Shown here one piece after another: positions 25,362-34,223 of a DNA stretch of 64,000 bases (within the stretch, counting starts at the first letter, position 1; each line of letters begins with the position of its first letter). The position numbers and the translations under genes are program-made. This DNA comes from G963666935 sp963666935. GTDB lineage: Bacteria; Bacillota; Clostridia; Christensenellales; CAG-138. Location: contig OY762936.1 in NCBI GenBank assembly GCA_963666935.1, forward strand, positions 1,612,001 through 1,676,000, read 5' to 3'. Below the pieces are notes generated by a model. That model was not told the origin of the DNA and ran no database searches. It saw only the letters and a list, made by a program, of their open reading frames with translations.

Positions 25362-25985
25362 ATGCAGATAAAAAAAGACGATATTAAAGAAAAGATCATA
25401 AGTTCTGCATGCAGAGAGTTTCTGGATCATGGTTATTCGGAAGCTTCGCTCCGTGTCGTTGCCGAAAAAGCAGGACTTACTAAGGGCGCCATTTATGCTT
25501 ACTTTGAAAACAAGGACGCTCTATTTTGTGAGCTTACAGCACCAGCCGTACGTTTTATTGAAAATGAATTTCAGCATGACGAAAGCTGCTACGCCGCAAT
25601 AACCAATGAAAATTCCTCTGACACATTTGAATCAAACATTCAAGGCTTTCGAAATTATGCCCATGCTGTTCTGGATAATTATGAAAGCTTCAAACTGCTT
25701 TTATTCTGTGCAGCAGGTTCAAGCCTACAAGACTATAAAGAAAGAATCATTCAGCTTTATGCACAGAATTTTCATACGCGTCTCTCCCGTTTTGCCAATA
25801 CGAAAAACAGTAAAGGCGTCATTAGTGAGATGCTTGTGCATACGCTTGCCGCTACCTATATTAGCTTTTTGGAGGAGCTTATTCTGCATGAGCCAAACAG
25901 AACAGAGGCAGACGATTACGCTGTGCAAATGGCGATTTTTGTGCGTTCTGGTTTTGATAAGCTTTATTTACATCAGGTGCCGTAA
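25362..25985 (+). CDS. TetR/AcrR-family regulator
   Basis: 207 residues. The N-terminal HTH is clear (IISSACREFLDHGYSEASLRVVAEKAGLTKGAIYAYFENKDALF, residues ~10-55), followed by an all-helical ligand domain of about 150 residues that resembles no named subgroup to me. The start follows AGAGGTAAAAGTG. It sits between the nickel/peptide-type importer and the paired ABC exporters and is transcribed in the same direction from its own consensus promoter. It likely controls the downstream exporter genes, though the shared GTTAG-N6-CTAAC site may belong to the MntR-type protein instead. Confidence 0.9.
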   Translation: MQIKKDDIKEKIISSACREFLDHGYSEASLRVVAEKAGLTKGAIYAYFENKDALFCELTAPAVRFIENEFQHDESCYAAITNENSSDTFESNIQGFRNYAHAVLDNYESFKLLLFCAAGSSLQDYKERIIQLYAQNFHTRLSRFANTKNSKGVISEMLVHTLAATYISFLEELILHEPNRTEADDYAVQMAIFVRSGFDKLYLHQVP

Positions 25986-26006
25986 GCAGTATTTTTTTCG
26001 CCAGCG

Positions 26007-26022
26007 GTTAGATGTAGCTAAC
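26007..26022 (+). promoter_or_regulatory. GTTAG-N6-CTAAC operator-like site before the ABC exporters
   Basis: GTTAG (26007-26011), 6 nt, CTAAC (26018-26022), followed at once by GACTATA. The same arrangement occurs at 17713 and 19879. It is 111 bp upstream of the first ABC exporter start, in the 147-bp gap after tetR. No consensus promoter is obvious in this gap. Confidence 0.6.
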
Positions 26023-26132
26023 GACTATATCATAAGCGAAGAGAGATTATACAGTAACTCAACTTCTTCAAAATATCGCCAACAGCAGTTGAGAAAAAAT
26101 ATACAACGAAATTATTAGGGAGGTCAAATAGA

Positions 26133-27941
26133 ATGCCAAAACAGAAAAGAGAGTCTATCTTAAAAAGGTTTACACCATATATGGGCAAGAAAAAAGCGCT
26201 TTTACCTTTGTCGCTGGTATTATCAGGGCTTTCAGCAGTCCTTAATATCGTACCTTTCGTGCTTGTGTGGTACATTACGCGAGATATATTATCAGCGCCG
26301 CAGGCAATCAATGTTTCAAATGTCAGCACTTATGCATGGTTGGCTTTTGCAAGTGCAGTCGCCGGCGTAGTGGTGTACTTCTGCGCACTGATGAGCTCGC
26401 ATCTCGCGGCCTTCCGCGTGGAGGTCGGGCTGCAAAAAGTTGGAATGCAAAAGATTATATCCATGCCGCTGGGGTTCTTCGATCAATATTCAAGCGGCAA
26501 AATGCGAAAGATCGTCAATGACGGAGCGGGAACGACACATACGTTTTTGGCACACCAGCTGCCGGATATGGCCGGTACCGTCGTTTCCCCCATTATTTTG
26601 ATCGTACTGATCTTGACGGTTGACTGGCGAATGGGGCTTGCATCTCTTGTCCCGATTATCATGGGCTTTATCACCATGAAGTTTATGATGTCCGCTAAAG
26701 GCAAACAGTTTCAAAAAAACTACTTTGATTCTTTGGAAGAAATGAGTTCAGAATCGGTGGAATATGTACGTGGCATTCCGGTCGTCAAAACATTCGGCCA
26801 ATCTATATTCTCCTTTAAGCGGTTTTATAACAGCATCATCAGGTATAAAGAGATGGTGCATGCGTATACACTGCTCTGGCGCAAGCCGATGTCATTTTAC
26901 ACCATTATCATGCAGTCTGCCGCATTTTTTTTGATCCCAATGGCGATATTTTTGGTCGGAAACGGCGAAAACCTTGCCCTTGTGCTAGCTGACTTTATCT
27001 TCTACATTCTGATATCGCCGATCTTTACGATGCTGCTGATGAAGTCGATGCACTTTCAGCAAAACAGCATGATCGCAGAGCAGGCGATCGACCGGCTGGA
27101 TAACCTTCTAAACTATCCCGCCATGAGCTATAGCAAGAGTCCGAGAACTATAAAAAGTCACTCTTTGGAGTTCAAGAACGTCGCTTTTTCATATGAATGT
27201 GCCGACAAACGGGCGGTCGACGGCATCAGCTTTAAACTGAACGAAGGCGAAACGATTGCGCTTGTCGGTGCCTCGGGCGGCGGGAAGACGACAATTGCCC
27301 GACTGGCCGCACGTTTCTGGGACGTGGACGAGGGCGAAGTTCTGGTCGGCGGAATCAACGTGAAGGATATCTCAAAAAAAGAGCTGATGGACAATATATC
27401 CTTTGTTTTTCAGAGCACAAAGCTGTTTAAGGGAACACTGAAAGAAAACATCGTCTTCGGCAAGAAAGACGTCACGGAGGCGGATATCCATAACGCTGTG
27501 GATTCTTCGCAGTCCCGAAAAATCATCGAGGGCTTGCGGGATGGGCTGGATACGGTTATCGGCTCAAAAGGAACGTATCTTTCAGGGGGAGAGCAGCAGC
27601 GGATCGCGCTCGCCCGGGCCTTCGTCAAAAACGCGCCGATTGTGCTGTTGGATGAGGCCACAGCCTTTGCAGACCCTGAAAACGAGCACCTGATCCAAAA
27701 GGCTCTGAAGGAGCTGAGCCGCGGCAAAACAACGTTGATGATCGCGCATCGCCTGACCAGTGTGCGCAACGTCGATAGAATCCTCGTGATCGAAAACGGA
27801 CGGATCGCGGAAGAAGGGACGCACGAGGCGCTGATGAGTAAGAGTGGACTCTATAAAACCATGTGGGACGAATACCAACAATCCGTCGCGTGGAAAATCG
27901 GCGCCCAAAACACCATCGAGGGGGGAGTTCAATATGCGTAA
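26133..27941 (+). CDS. ABC exporter-type half transporter (YbtP/IrtA-like class)
   Basis: 602 residues: six hydrophobic segments (about 20-300) then an ATPase domain with Walker A GASGGGKTT, signature LSGGEQQR and Walker B IVLLDEATAFAD followed by PENE. The DEATAFADPENE variant and the pairing with a second half transporter are typical of the exporter-fold proteins YbtPQ/IrtAB, which import ferric-siderophore complexes. Related pairs of unknown polarity are common in Clostridia. Start behind GGGAGGTC. It ends 8 bp inside the next gene, so the two form a heterodimer (inference). Confidence 0.87.
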   Translation: MPKQKRESILKRFTPYMGKKKALLPLSLVLSGLSAVLNIVPFVLVWYITRDILSAPQAINVSNVSTYAWLAFASAVAGVVVYFCALMSSHLAAFRVEVGLQKVGMQKIISMPLGFFDQYSSGKMRKIVNDGAGTTHTFLAHQLPDMAGTVVSPIILIVLILTVDWRMGLASLVPIIMGFITMKFMMSAKGKQFQKNYFDSLEEMSSESVEYVRGIPVVKTFGQSIFSFKRFYNSIIRYKEMVHAYTLLWRKPMSFYTIIMQSAAFFLIPMAIFLVGNGENLALVLADFIFYILISPIFTMLLMKSMHFQQNSMIAEQAIDRLDNLLNYPAMSYSKSPRTIKSHSLEFKNVAFSYECADKRAVDGISFKLNEGETIALVGASGGGKTTIARLAARFWDVDEGEVLVGGINVKDISKKELMDNISFVFQSTKLFKGTLKENIVFGKKDVTEADIHNAVDSSQSRKIIEGLRDGLDTVIGSKGTYLSGGEQQRIALARAFVKNAPIVLLDEATAFADPENEHLIQKALKELSRGKTTLMIAHRLTSVRNVDRILVIENGRIAEEGTHEALMSKSGLYKTMWDEYQQSVAWKIGAQNTIEGGVQYA

Positions 27942-29676
27942 ATACTTTCAAGATAAATTTGCAATGTCTGAAAAAGGGGCAAAAAACCTCATCGTTTCAA
28001 TTGTTTGGTCGGCAATCATGGATCTCAGCTTCATGTTCCCGGTCATCTTCGGCTTTCAATTCTTAGATGAGCACCTGGGGGCGCTTCTAAACGCTTCAAA
28101 CGCCCCGGGAAGCAGCGTCCTCTATTATGCGATTATGGCTGTAGCCGCTTTGCTGGTCATGTTTACGATTGCTTATTTCCAGTACGACTCGACCTATACG
28201 CGGATTTACGAGGAAAGCGCCCGCAGGCGCATCAGCCTTGCCGAAACGCTTCGAAGATTGCCGCTTGCGTTCTTTGGCAAAAAGGATATTGCCGACTTAA
28301 GCGCAACGATCATGGAGGATGCCACGCAGATAGAGCAGCTTTTCTCCCATGCAGTACCTCAGATTTTTGCGGCGGCAGTAACGATAGTTATCATGGGCGT
28401 CATGATGTTCATCTACAACTGGCAGATGTCCCTCGCCGTATTCTGGGTGGTTCCGGTTGCTCTTTTGGTATTTTATCTGTCGCGAAAATTTCAAAACAGG
28501 CTGCATACAAAAATTTACCATATAAAGAGAGATATTTCGGATAATATCCAGGAGGGGCTGGACTCCGTCCATGAAATCAAGTCCTATAACCGGGAAGATG
28601 ATTATTCGAGCACCCTAAACGCAAGGCTGGATAATTACGAGAAGTTTTTGATTAACAATGAATTACTGCTCGGTGCGTTGATCAACTTCACCCATGTGTT
28701 ATTAAAGCTTGGGCTGCCCAGTGTTATACTGGCCGGCGCATATCTTTTAGCCACCGGGTCTGTGAGTATATTTGCTTATCTTGTTTTCCTCGTTGTAGCG
28801 GCACGTGTTTATAACCCGATCATGGAGGTGCTGGAAAATCTGGCGGTTCTGTTGTACCTGAACGTGCGTATAAAGCGTATGAAAGAGATGGACGTAATGC
28901 CAAGGCAGGAAGGCAAAGCAGAGTTTCATCCGAATAACTACGATATTGAGTTCAACAACGTGGATTTCTCATATATTGAAGGCGTGCAGACGCTCAAAAA
29001 TGTCAGCTTTACCGCAAAGCAGGGTGATGTGACAGCGCTTGTCGGACCTTCGGGTGGCGGAAAGAGCACAGTGGCAAAGCTGTCGGCGCGCTTCTGGGAT
29101 ATTGAAAAAGGTATCATCACACTGGGTGGCGAAGACATCTCGCAGATTGATCCCGAAACCCTATTGAACTATTATTCGATCGTATTTCAGGATGTGACGC
29201 TGTTCAATTCAAGCGTAATGGACAACATTCGGCTGGGCAAGAAGAATGCACCGGATGAAGAGGTCATAAGGGCGGCACGGCTGGCGCAATGCGATGAGTT
29301 CGTGAAGAAGCTGCCACAGGGGTACGACACGCTGATCGGAGAGAACGGCGAACGGTTGTCCGGCGGCGAAAGGCAGCGCATATCAATAGCCAGAGCAATC
29401 CTCAAAGATGCACCGATAATTCTGCTCGACGAGGCCACGGCCTCTCTTGATGCGGAGAATGAAAGTAAAATCCAGCGGGCGCTCAGCGAACTGATAAAAA
29501 ACAAGACGGTTCTAATCATTGCGCACCGCATGAGAACTGTTTCCGGTGCGGATAAGATCGTTGTAATCAAAGACGGTTCTGTCTCTGAAACTGGAACACC
29601 TCTGGAATTAACGGGAAAACAAGGAATCTTTGCAGCGATGTCAAATACACAACTTCAGCAAAACCATAGCCATTGA
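27934..29676 (+). CDS. ABC exporter-type half transporter (YbtQ/IrtB-like class)
   Basis: 580 residues: six hydrophobic segments (about 20-300), ATPase domain with Walker A GPSGGGKST, signature LSGGERQR, Walker B IILLDEATASLD and switch His in IAHRM. Both nucleotide sites of the pair keep the catalytic glutamate. The start is the ATG at 27934 behind GGGGGAG; a longer in-frame reading from 27844 only repeats the end of the previous gene in another frame. Partner of the preceding half transporter, followed 30 bp later by a MATE gene. Confidence 0.87.
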   Translation: MRKYFQDKFAMSEKGAKNLIVSIVWSAIMDLSFMFPVIFGFQFLDEHLGALLNASNAPGSSVLYYAIMAVAALLVMFTIAYFQYDSTYTRIYEESARRRISLAETLRRLPLAFFGKKDIADLSATIMEDATQIEQLFSHAVPQIFAAAVTIVIMGVMMFIYNWQMSLAVFWVVPVALLVFYLSRKFQNRLHTKIYHIKRDISDNIQEGLDSVHEIKSYNREDDYSSTLNARLDNYEKFLINNELLLGALINFTHVLLKLGLPSVILAGAYLLATGSVSIFAYLVFLVVAARVYNPIMEVLENLAVLLYLNVRIKRMKEMDVMPRQEGKAEFHPNNYDIEFNNVDFSYIEGVQTLKNVSFTAKQGDVTALVGPSGGGKSTVAKLSARFWDIEKGIITLGGEDISQIDPETLLNYYSIVFQDVTLFNSSVMDNIRLGKKNAPDEEVIRAARLAQCDEFVKKLPQGYDTLIGENGERLSGGERQRISIARAILKDAPIILLDEATASLDAENESKIQRALSELIKNKTVLIIAHRMRTVSGADKIVVIKDGSVSETGTPLELTGKQGIFAAMSNTQLQQNHSH

Positions 29677-29706
29677 ATTGGGAAGGAATTATGGGAGGAT
29701 TAGCTC

Positions 29707-31074
29707 ATGGATAGAAATTCACAAAAAAAAATGATACTTAATGATAATCTATGGAAGGTCATGTGGACTTTATCATGGCCTGCCGTCATAGGCATGGTGC
29801 TTCATGGCCTAAATACAGTATTTGACGCAATCTTCGTAGGCAGATTTATTGGCGAAACCGCGCTGGCCGGTGTTTCAATCGCATATCCTCTCTCACAGTT
29901 TTCTGTAGGTATAGGAAGCATGATAGGCGTGGGTGCAGGCTCGCTGTTGAGTATAGTTATAGGTTCCAATGATACTGCCACTCAAAAAAAGCTTATTTCC
30001 AACGCAAATTATTTGATCATCATATCCGGAATCCTTATGACAGCAATAGGCCTGCTCCTTATGAATCCGCTTCTAAAGCTCATGGGCGCAGCTGGAGATG
30101 AACTGATATTCGGAGCAGATTATTTTAGAGTTACTCTATATGGCTCCGTGTTTTGGATCGCGGGTCTTGGCTATAACATGGTTGTAAGGGCTGAGGGAAA
30201 AATGAAATCGGCAGCTTTTATGATGGGTACCGGGCTTGTGATAAATATAATAGCAAACTATTTGCTGATTGTCGTTTTTCAATTCGGCGTGGAGGGCGCA
30301 GCATGGGGAACGAATCTCGGTATGCTGGTCTATACAATAGCCTTTTTTGTTTATTGCAGAAAGAAAAAGGCAACCTTTGAAACCAATGAGCTCAAGATAT
30401 CACGAGACAAAAATATTGCAAAGCAAATTCTCTCTCTAGGCTTTCCTTCCCTTATCATGACGACTATGTCTGTTGTTCAAGGTATGATTGTTATGTACGC
30501 GCTCAACAGCTACGGAACTGCCTCAGATGTTGCATTTTATGGGGTGGTCTATAGAATTTTCATCTTCCTCCTAACGCCGATTTTTGGGCTGATGCGCGCC
30601 TTGCAGCCGGCAATGGGGATCAACTTTGGAGCAAAGCGATATGATAGAGTTATCAGCAGCTTTAAAGTGTTTGCGGCAGCTGCGTTTATTATGATATTTC
30701 CATTTTGGTTAATCATGATGGTGACCCCTGATATGGTTTTAAGCATTATGCTTCCCGTCAGAGAGTTTTTAAGCAGCGATCTTATGAATTTCAGGACTTT
30801 CGTGGGGTTGCTGCCTGTCCTCCCCATTATGTTTATGGCCATGACTATGTGGCCCGCCATAAACAACTCCAAGCCTGCAGGTATTATAGGGATAGCAAGA
30901 CAACTCATATTCTATGTACCAGCGATGCTTGTACTACCGAAATATTTCGGTGTTGGATGGGTATATAAGGGCGCGTTCTTCATTGATTTAATTATTATCA
31001 TTATTGTCTGCTTGTTGGTAAAAAAAGAATTTTCAAAGCTAAGGCGAGGTGATGTTATTCAATTGAAGGATTGA
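29707..31074 (+). CDS. MATE-family efflux transporter
   Basis: A 455-residue membrane protein with 12 predicted helices in two MATE repeats. The N-terminal one is marked by PAVIGMVLHGLNTVFDAIFVGRFIG and ALAGVSIAYP, the second by SFPSL-like LGFPSLIMTTMSVVQG and QPAMGINFGAKRYDR. MATE proteins export cations or drugs with Na+ or H+. An SD GGGAGGATTAG precedes the ATG. It closes the five-gene plus-strand run that begins with tetR; with the ABC pair it could move a metallophore or toxic ligand (inference). Confidence 0.9.
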   Translation: MDRNSQKKMILNDNLWKVMWTLSWPAVIGMVLHGLNTVFDAIFVGRFIGETALAGVSIAYPLSQFSVGIGSMIGVGAGSLLSIVIGSNDTATQKKLISNANYLIIISGILMTAIGLLLMNPLLKLMGAAGDELIFGADYFRVTLYGSVFWIAGLGYNMVVRAEGKMKSAAFMMGTGLVINIIANYLLIVVFQFGVEGAAWGTNLGMLVYTIAFFVYCRKKKATFETNELKISRDKNIAKQILSLGFPSLIMTTMSVVQGMIVMYALNSYGTASDVAFYGVVYRIFIFLLTPIFGLMRALQPAMGINFGAKRYDRVISSFKVFAAAAFIMIFPFWLIMMVTPDMVLSIMLPVREFLSSDLMNFRTFVGLLPVLPIMFMAMTMWPAINNSKPAGIIGIARQLIFYVPAMLVLPKYFGVGWVYKGAFFIDLIIIIIVCLLVKKEFSKLRRGDVIQLKD

Positions 31075-31183
31075 TATGAAATTTTACTGCTCAGAAAAGA
31101 GTAGTGCAGGAAGGCCACACGCTTTAGTACCTGAGGCGGCTATTACAGCCTATTTGTGTCGCGCATTTTGAAGGAGGTATTTT

Positions 31184-31534
31184 ATGGGTACATTAACCTC
31201 TTCACAAGAGCATTATCTGAAAGCAATCTTCTCCCTTCCCGCTTGTTCGACAAGTGCTTAATACTGAAGGGAACGGAACTGCGGCTGGGCTTTCCTTCCG
31301 CTGCGATGACGGTGAGTGGGTATGCGATGTTGCGGGAAAGCTTAATGTTTCCAAGGCCAGCACTAGCCTTGCTCTCGCAAAGTTAACCAAACAAGGGCTT
31401 TTGTGTAAGGACTCTGAAAGACGCGCCCATTTAACTAAAAGTGGCGAAAGTAAGGCAATTCAACGGCTGGACAAGTTTGAAGTTATCAGGACGTTTCTTG
31501 TGAGGATTTTACGTGTAGCGGTGCTGGTAAGCTG
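31184..31534 (+). pseudogene. Frameshifted, truncated DtxR/MntR-family regulator
   Basis: Behind a good SD (AAGGAGG) the ATG at 31184 reads TLTSSQEHYLKAIFSL and then stops at 31259-31261. The second half continues in another frame as CDVAGKLNVSKASTSLALAKLTKQGL, then SERRAHLTKSG and LDKFEVIRTFLVRIL. These are consecutive parts of a DtxR/MntR-type winged helix. At least one frameshift lies between them and the metal-binding C-terminal half is missing, so the regulator is dead. Confidence 0.75.
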
Positions 31535-31552
31535 ATAAACGCATGCTTTTTT

Positions 31553-31590
31553 GGCCTTCCAATGGCAGTTACGCGATTGGAGGGCCTTTT
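31553..31590 (+). terminator. Terminator after the MATE / broken-regulator region
   Basis: An 11-bp stem (31553-31563 with 31576-31586, one G-T pair) is followed by TTTT. It ends plus-strand transcription from the exporter genes. A second GC-rich perfect inverted repeat without a T run lies at 31626-31649. Confidence 0.75.
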
Positions 31591-31695
31591 CATGTTTGCA
31601 GCAGGATTATTGCACCTTATGGAGGGGCCGCCACCTGACCGTGGCGGCCTAGCCTAGCTGACAATCAAGTATGCTACATCTTCAAAAAGACCATA

Positions 31696-31726
31696 AAAAT
31701 GAGTGCGTATGTTGCGCTCATTTTTT
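31696..31726. terminator. Bidirectional terminator-like hairpin
   Basis: aaaATGAGTGC pairs with GCGCTCATttttt (stem of about 8 bp plus flanking A and T runs on both sides). No gene ends close by on the plus strand, so it may be left over from a lost gene. Confidence 0.5.
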
Positions 31727-31737
31727 ATTCGACAAAA

Positions 31738-31785
31738 ACATCTAACCCGACCACTCGCGGGGCACTGACATCTAACCTGACCACT
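31738..31785. repeat. Two 18-bp tandem repeats, 30 bp apart
   Basis: acatctaaccYgaccact occurs at 31738-31755 and 31768-31785. Short repeats of this kind near a border are seen at ends of IS21-like elements, but no transposase or target duplication is visible, so the origin is open. Confidence 0.45.
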
Positions 31786-32254
31786 TGGCTATCCCAAAGT
31801 CCCATTATGGACTTATTTCGGCGAAATAAAAATCTCGTTTCCGTTTAATGAGTTTCAGACCCATATGTGCGAAATGCATTGATATTTAAGGTGTTTCACA
31901 CACGCACTCCTTCACCCTTGACATCAATACCACGCATTCAACGTGGCTCGAGTGGATAGGAAGTAAGTCTTAATCCCTCATCCGTATGTAAATATATCTA
32001 TGCGTTTTTCAGCCATTTTTCTGGCTTTGTCCATTCTCGGAAACATAGCTGTCAAAACTACTTTCAGAAAATCGTCTTATCCCTTGATATCACGGTGTTT
32101 CTCGGCATTTCCCACTTAGTCCCTTTAAGTACTCGTTTTTGTCAAATATTCAAATAAACTACAATTAGTCACCTATTTCAATTTTTTAATTTTTTGTCTT
32201 TTAATATTGGACGACCTGATACCCTACTTATTCTATATTATTTTTGATAAAACT
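31786..32254. other. Degenerate AT-rich stretch
   Basis: About 470 bp with many stops in all frames and no recognisable gene. It marks the left part of an AT-rich segment (to about 34.1 kb) unlike the flanking regions, suggesting foreign or decaying DNA. Confidence 0.4.
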
Positions 32255-32596
32255 CTAATCATAATTCCGTAAAAATTTCCAAATAACAACCCCAAAAACT
32301 AATGAAGCTATATTTAAAACTAAAACAATATAGTCATATAGTCCCATCTGATCAGTTAACGTCAAAATAAGATTTATTGCAATAAATCCCATGACCGCTG
32401 TTTTGAAGAAGCGATTACGGTTATACATCAATGTACTAACTAAAAATACAAGTCCGTTTCCTAACATAAGCATACCTATATAGGAGGGTTGTGAACGATT
32501 AATAAATACAAACACACTCCATGAAATCCATAAAACACCCTGCACTGCCATCAATATTATAAATACACTTTTAACTGCTTTCATAATTACAACCAT
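32255..32596 (-). CDS. Small four-helix membrane protein
   Basis: 113 residues (or 109 from the ATG at 32584), nearly all in four hydrophobic helices with short polar loops (NRSQPSY, YNRNRFFK). I do not recognise the family. The ATG at 32596 overlaps the dgkA stop by 10 bp and a GAAAGG lies just before it, so translation is probably coupled to dgkA. This gives a likely role at the membrane, possibly in lipid metabolism, but nothing firmer. Confidence 0.6.
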   Translation of the reverse strand: MVVIMKAVKSVFIILMAVQGVLWISWSVFVFINRSQPSYIGMLMLGNGLVFLVSTLMYNRNRFFKTAVMGFIAINLILTLTDQMGLYDYIVLVLNIASLVFGVVIWKFLRNYD

Positions 32597-32952
32597 AACC
32601 TTTCAAATACCAATAATATGTATGGAATATAGATAATGAGTGAAACCAAAAGTACAAAAAAGGACACAATCAAAACAGCGCCTGCAGCGAAATCTTTCGC
32701 CTTCTTTGCGAGGGGATTTTGCTTTAGTGTTAATAAATCAACACATGTTTCAATGGCTGAATTAAAAAGTTCAGACGAGAGTACACAGCCACAGCAAATG
32801 AGTGTTATTATCCAATCGGTCTTAGATATATTCAGCACACTATTTGTCACAATAACAGTCAAACAACATACCCCCATGAACTTGAAGTTTCTTTCGGTCT
32901 TTAACCCATTTATTATTCCGCTTAATGCATATTTAAATGAAATCATCTTCAT
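32587..32952 (-). CDS. dgkA: Diacylglycerol/undecaprenol kinase
   Basis: A 121-residue integral membrane kinase with three hydrophobic segments. The family active-site signature is visible as SSELFNSAIETCVDLLT and KKAKDFAAGAVLIVS, containing the Glu, Asn and Asp residues that bind MgATP. Gram-positive members phosphorylate undecaprenol, recycling the lipid carrier for wall synthesis. SD is weak (AGGTTTATT). It lies upstream of a small membrane protein gene in an AT-rich segment, outside any cell-wall gene cluster. Confidence 0.9.
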   Translation of the reverse strand: MKMISFKYALSGIINGLKTERNFKFMGVCCLTVIVTNSVLNISKTDWIITLICCGCVLSSELFNSAIETCVDLLTLKQNPLAKKAKDFAAGAVLIVSFFVLLVSLIIYIPYILLVFERLWL

Positions 32953-33113
32953 AATAAACCTATAAATCCTTTTTATTCTATGACTCTCAAAAAGTATTCT
33001 TCAAGATTCTGTGATTTTTTCGATAATTCACTAACTATAATTCCGTTTTCAACCAGGTATTTGTTTATCATACCTATATATCATCTTTAAATATACATCT
33101 TAATGTACAATTT

Positions 33114-33419
33114 TTACCTTGAAAAAGCTTGTTTCGCATCAATTAAACCTTCATCGTAAGCTTTTCTGATAATAAGATAGTCATCTCGTCTGCCAAAATA
33201 CAAGGCACAGTAATTCCTCTGTATCTGAGTCCCATGAAATAAATAGTACTCCATGATTTTTACACCCTCATCATTGTCAACATGCCCAAGCGCAAAATCA
33301 ATAAACTTTGATTCTTCCAAAGTCATGCTTTTATTTAGATGCTTCATGATTTCGCGAATAGAATCTTTCGTACCTTCTCTTGCTAGACCGATATAATATC
33401 GTAATTTGGATTGTGTCAT
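33114..33419 (-). CDS. Small hypothetical protein encoded with TetR
   Basis: 101 residues, soluble, helix-rich and charged (MTQSKLRYYIGLAREGTKD; SKFIDFALGHVDNDEG; HGTQIQRNYCALYFGRRDDY). No known family is recognised. The second of two adjacent ATGs (33419) lies 5 nt after GAGGTG and is preferred. That SD lies within the last codons of the TetR gene, so the two are translationally coupled. It may modulate the regulator or be regulated by it. Confidence 0.6.
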   Translation of the reverse strand: MTQSKLRYYIGLAREGTKDSIREIMKHLNKSMTLEESKFIDFALGHVDNDEGVKIMEYYLFHGTQIQRNYCALYFGRRDDYLIIRKAYDEGLIDAKQAFSR

Positions 33420-33423
33420 CATA

Positions 33424-34020
33424 TCACCTCTCATTTGCCAATAATATTTTTTCTCCATCGACGAAAATATTATTGATAAAAAACAACATAAACTGCTTTT
33501 GAAACCTACTGTCTCTCAGCATTTTATCTCGATACTCAGAATTTTGCTGATAATACACTACACCCATATCGATGTAATGAAAAATCATTTTCCTGTCTAA
33601 ATTATTTTTTATAAGACCGCTTTTTATCCCGTCATCAATCAGCATAACCAGAGAATGCTTATATATTTCCAAATACTGCTTATACTCCTCTTGAATATTA
33701 TTGTTGTACTTGGCAAGTTTTCTACATAAATCAAATTCACTGCTGTTGGTGAACTCACTGAGTACATCCATAAAATCATATAACTTTTTTATCAAATTCT
33801 CATCAGATGCAATAATATTCTTCAACTTAACGATATATTGTGAAAAAATATGCTTACTGATTTTTAAATATAAGGTATCTTTATCCACGAAATATTTATA
33901 TATTGTAACTTTTGATACATTTGAATTTTGGGCTATTTCATCCATTGTCATTTTTTTGATCCCATCACAGATAAATAGTTTTATCGTTGTATTTATTATC
34001 TTTTCTTCTTTTTTATTCAA
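33424..34020 (-). CDS. TetR/AcrR-family regulator
   Basis: 198 residues. The N-terminal HTH is clear (IINTTIKLFICDGIKKMTMDEIAQNSNVSKVTIYKYFVDKDTLY), followed by a helical ligand domain. Start TTG at 34020 with a poor SD. Codon use is very AT-rich like the surrounding segment. An inverted repeat TGTACT-N14-AGTACA overlaps its own -10 box, consistent with autorepression. The target genes besides itself and the small downstream gene are not apparent. Confidence 0.88.
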   Translation of the reverse strand: MNKKEEKIINTTIKLFICDGIKKMTMDEIAQNSNVSKVTIYKYFVDKDTLYLKISKHIFSQYIVKLKNIIASDENLIKKLYDFMDVLSEFTNSSEFDLCRKLAKYNNNIQEEYKQYLEIYKHSLVMLIDDGIKSGLIKNNLDRKMIFHYIDMGVVYYQQNSEYRDKMLRDSRFQKQFMLFFINNIFVDGEKILLANER

Positions 34021-34040
34021 ATTTTTCGCTCAATCCAATC

Positions 34041-34084
34041 TGTACTTTTTTTACTATTTTAGTACATTTATAAATATATGTCAA
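34041..34084 (-). promoter_or_regulatory. tetR promoter with overlapping operator palindrome
   Basis: On the minus strand TTGACA (34084-34079), 17 nt, TAAAAT (34061-34056). The inverted repeat TGTACT-N14-AGTACA (34041-34066) covers the -10 and start region. Confidence 0.7.
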
Positions 34085-34150
34085 GCAGAAATATCAATTA
34101 AAATGTTAACCCTTTTTCATTATGTCATCTATATTTCCGCCAACTTAAAA

Positions 34151-34185
34151 GGGGCAAAAACCGCACTTCGTCCGGTTTTTGCCCC
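34151..34185 (-). terminator. Terminator of the murB-dnaE-rlmD run
   Basis: A perfect 13-bp stem (34151-34163 with 34173-34185) followed on the minus strand by TTTTAAG. It lies 39 bp downstream of the rlmD stop. Confidence 0.9.
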
Positions 34186-34223
34186 AAATACTCTATTGTT
34201 CCACAACATATTGAGTCTATATT

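Noticed and set aside
31626..31649. GC-rich perfect inverted repeat GGCCGCCAC/GTGGCGGCC as a second terminator
   Set aside because: There is no T run on either strand; it is noted only as an inverted repeat near the true terminator.
31738..31785. GGTTAGATGT on the minus strand in the tandem repeats as a further metal operator
   Set aside because: The second half-site CTAAC is missing at both copies, so it does not match the regulon motif.
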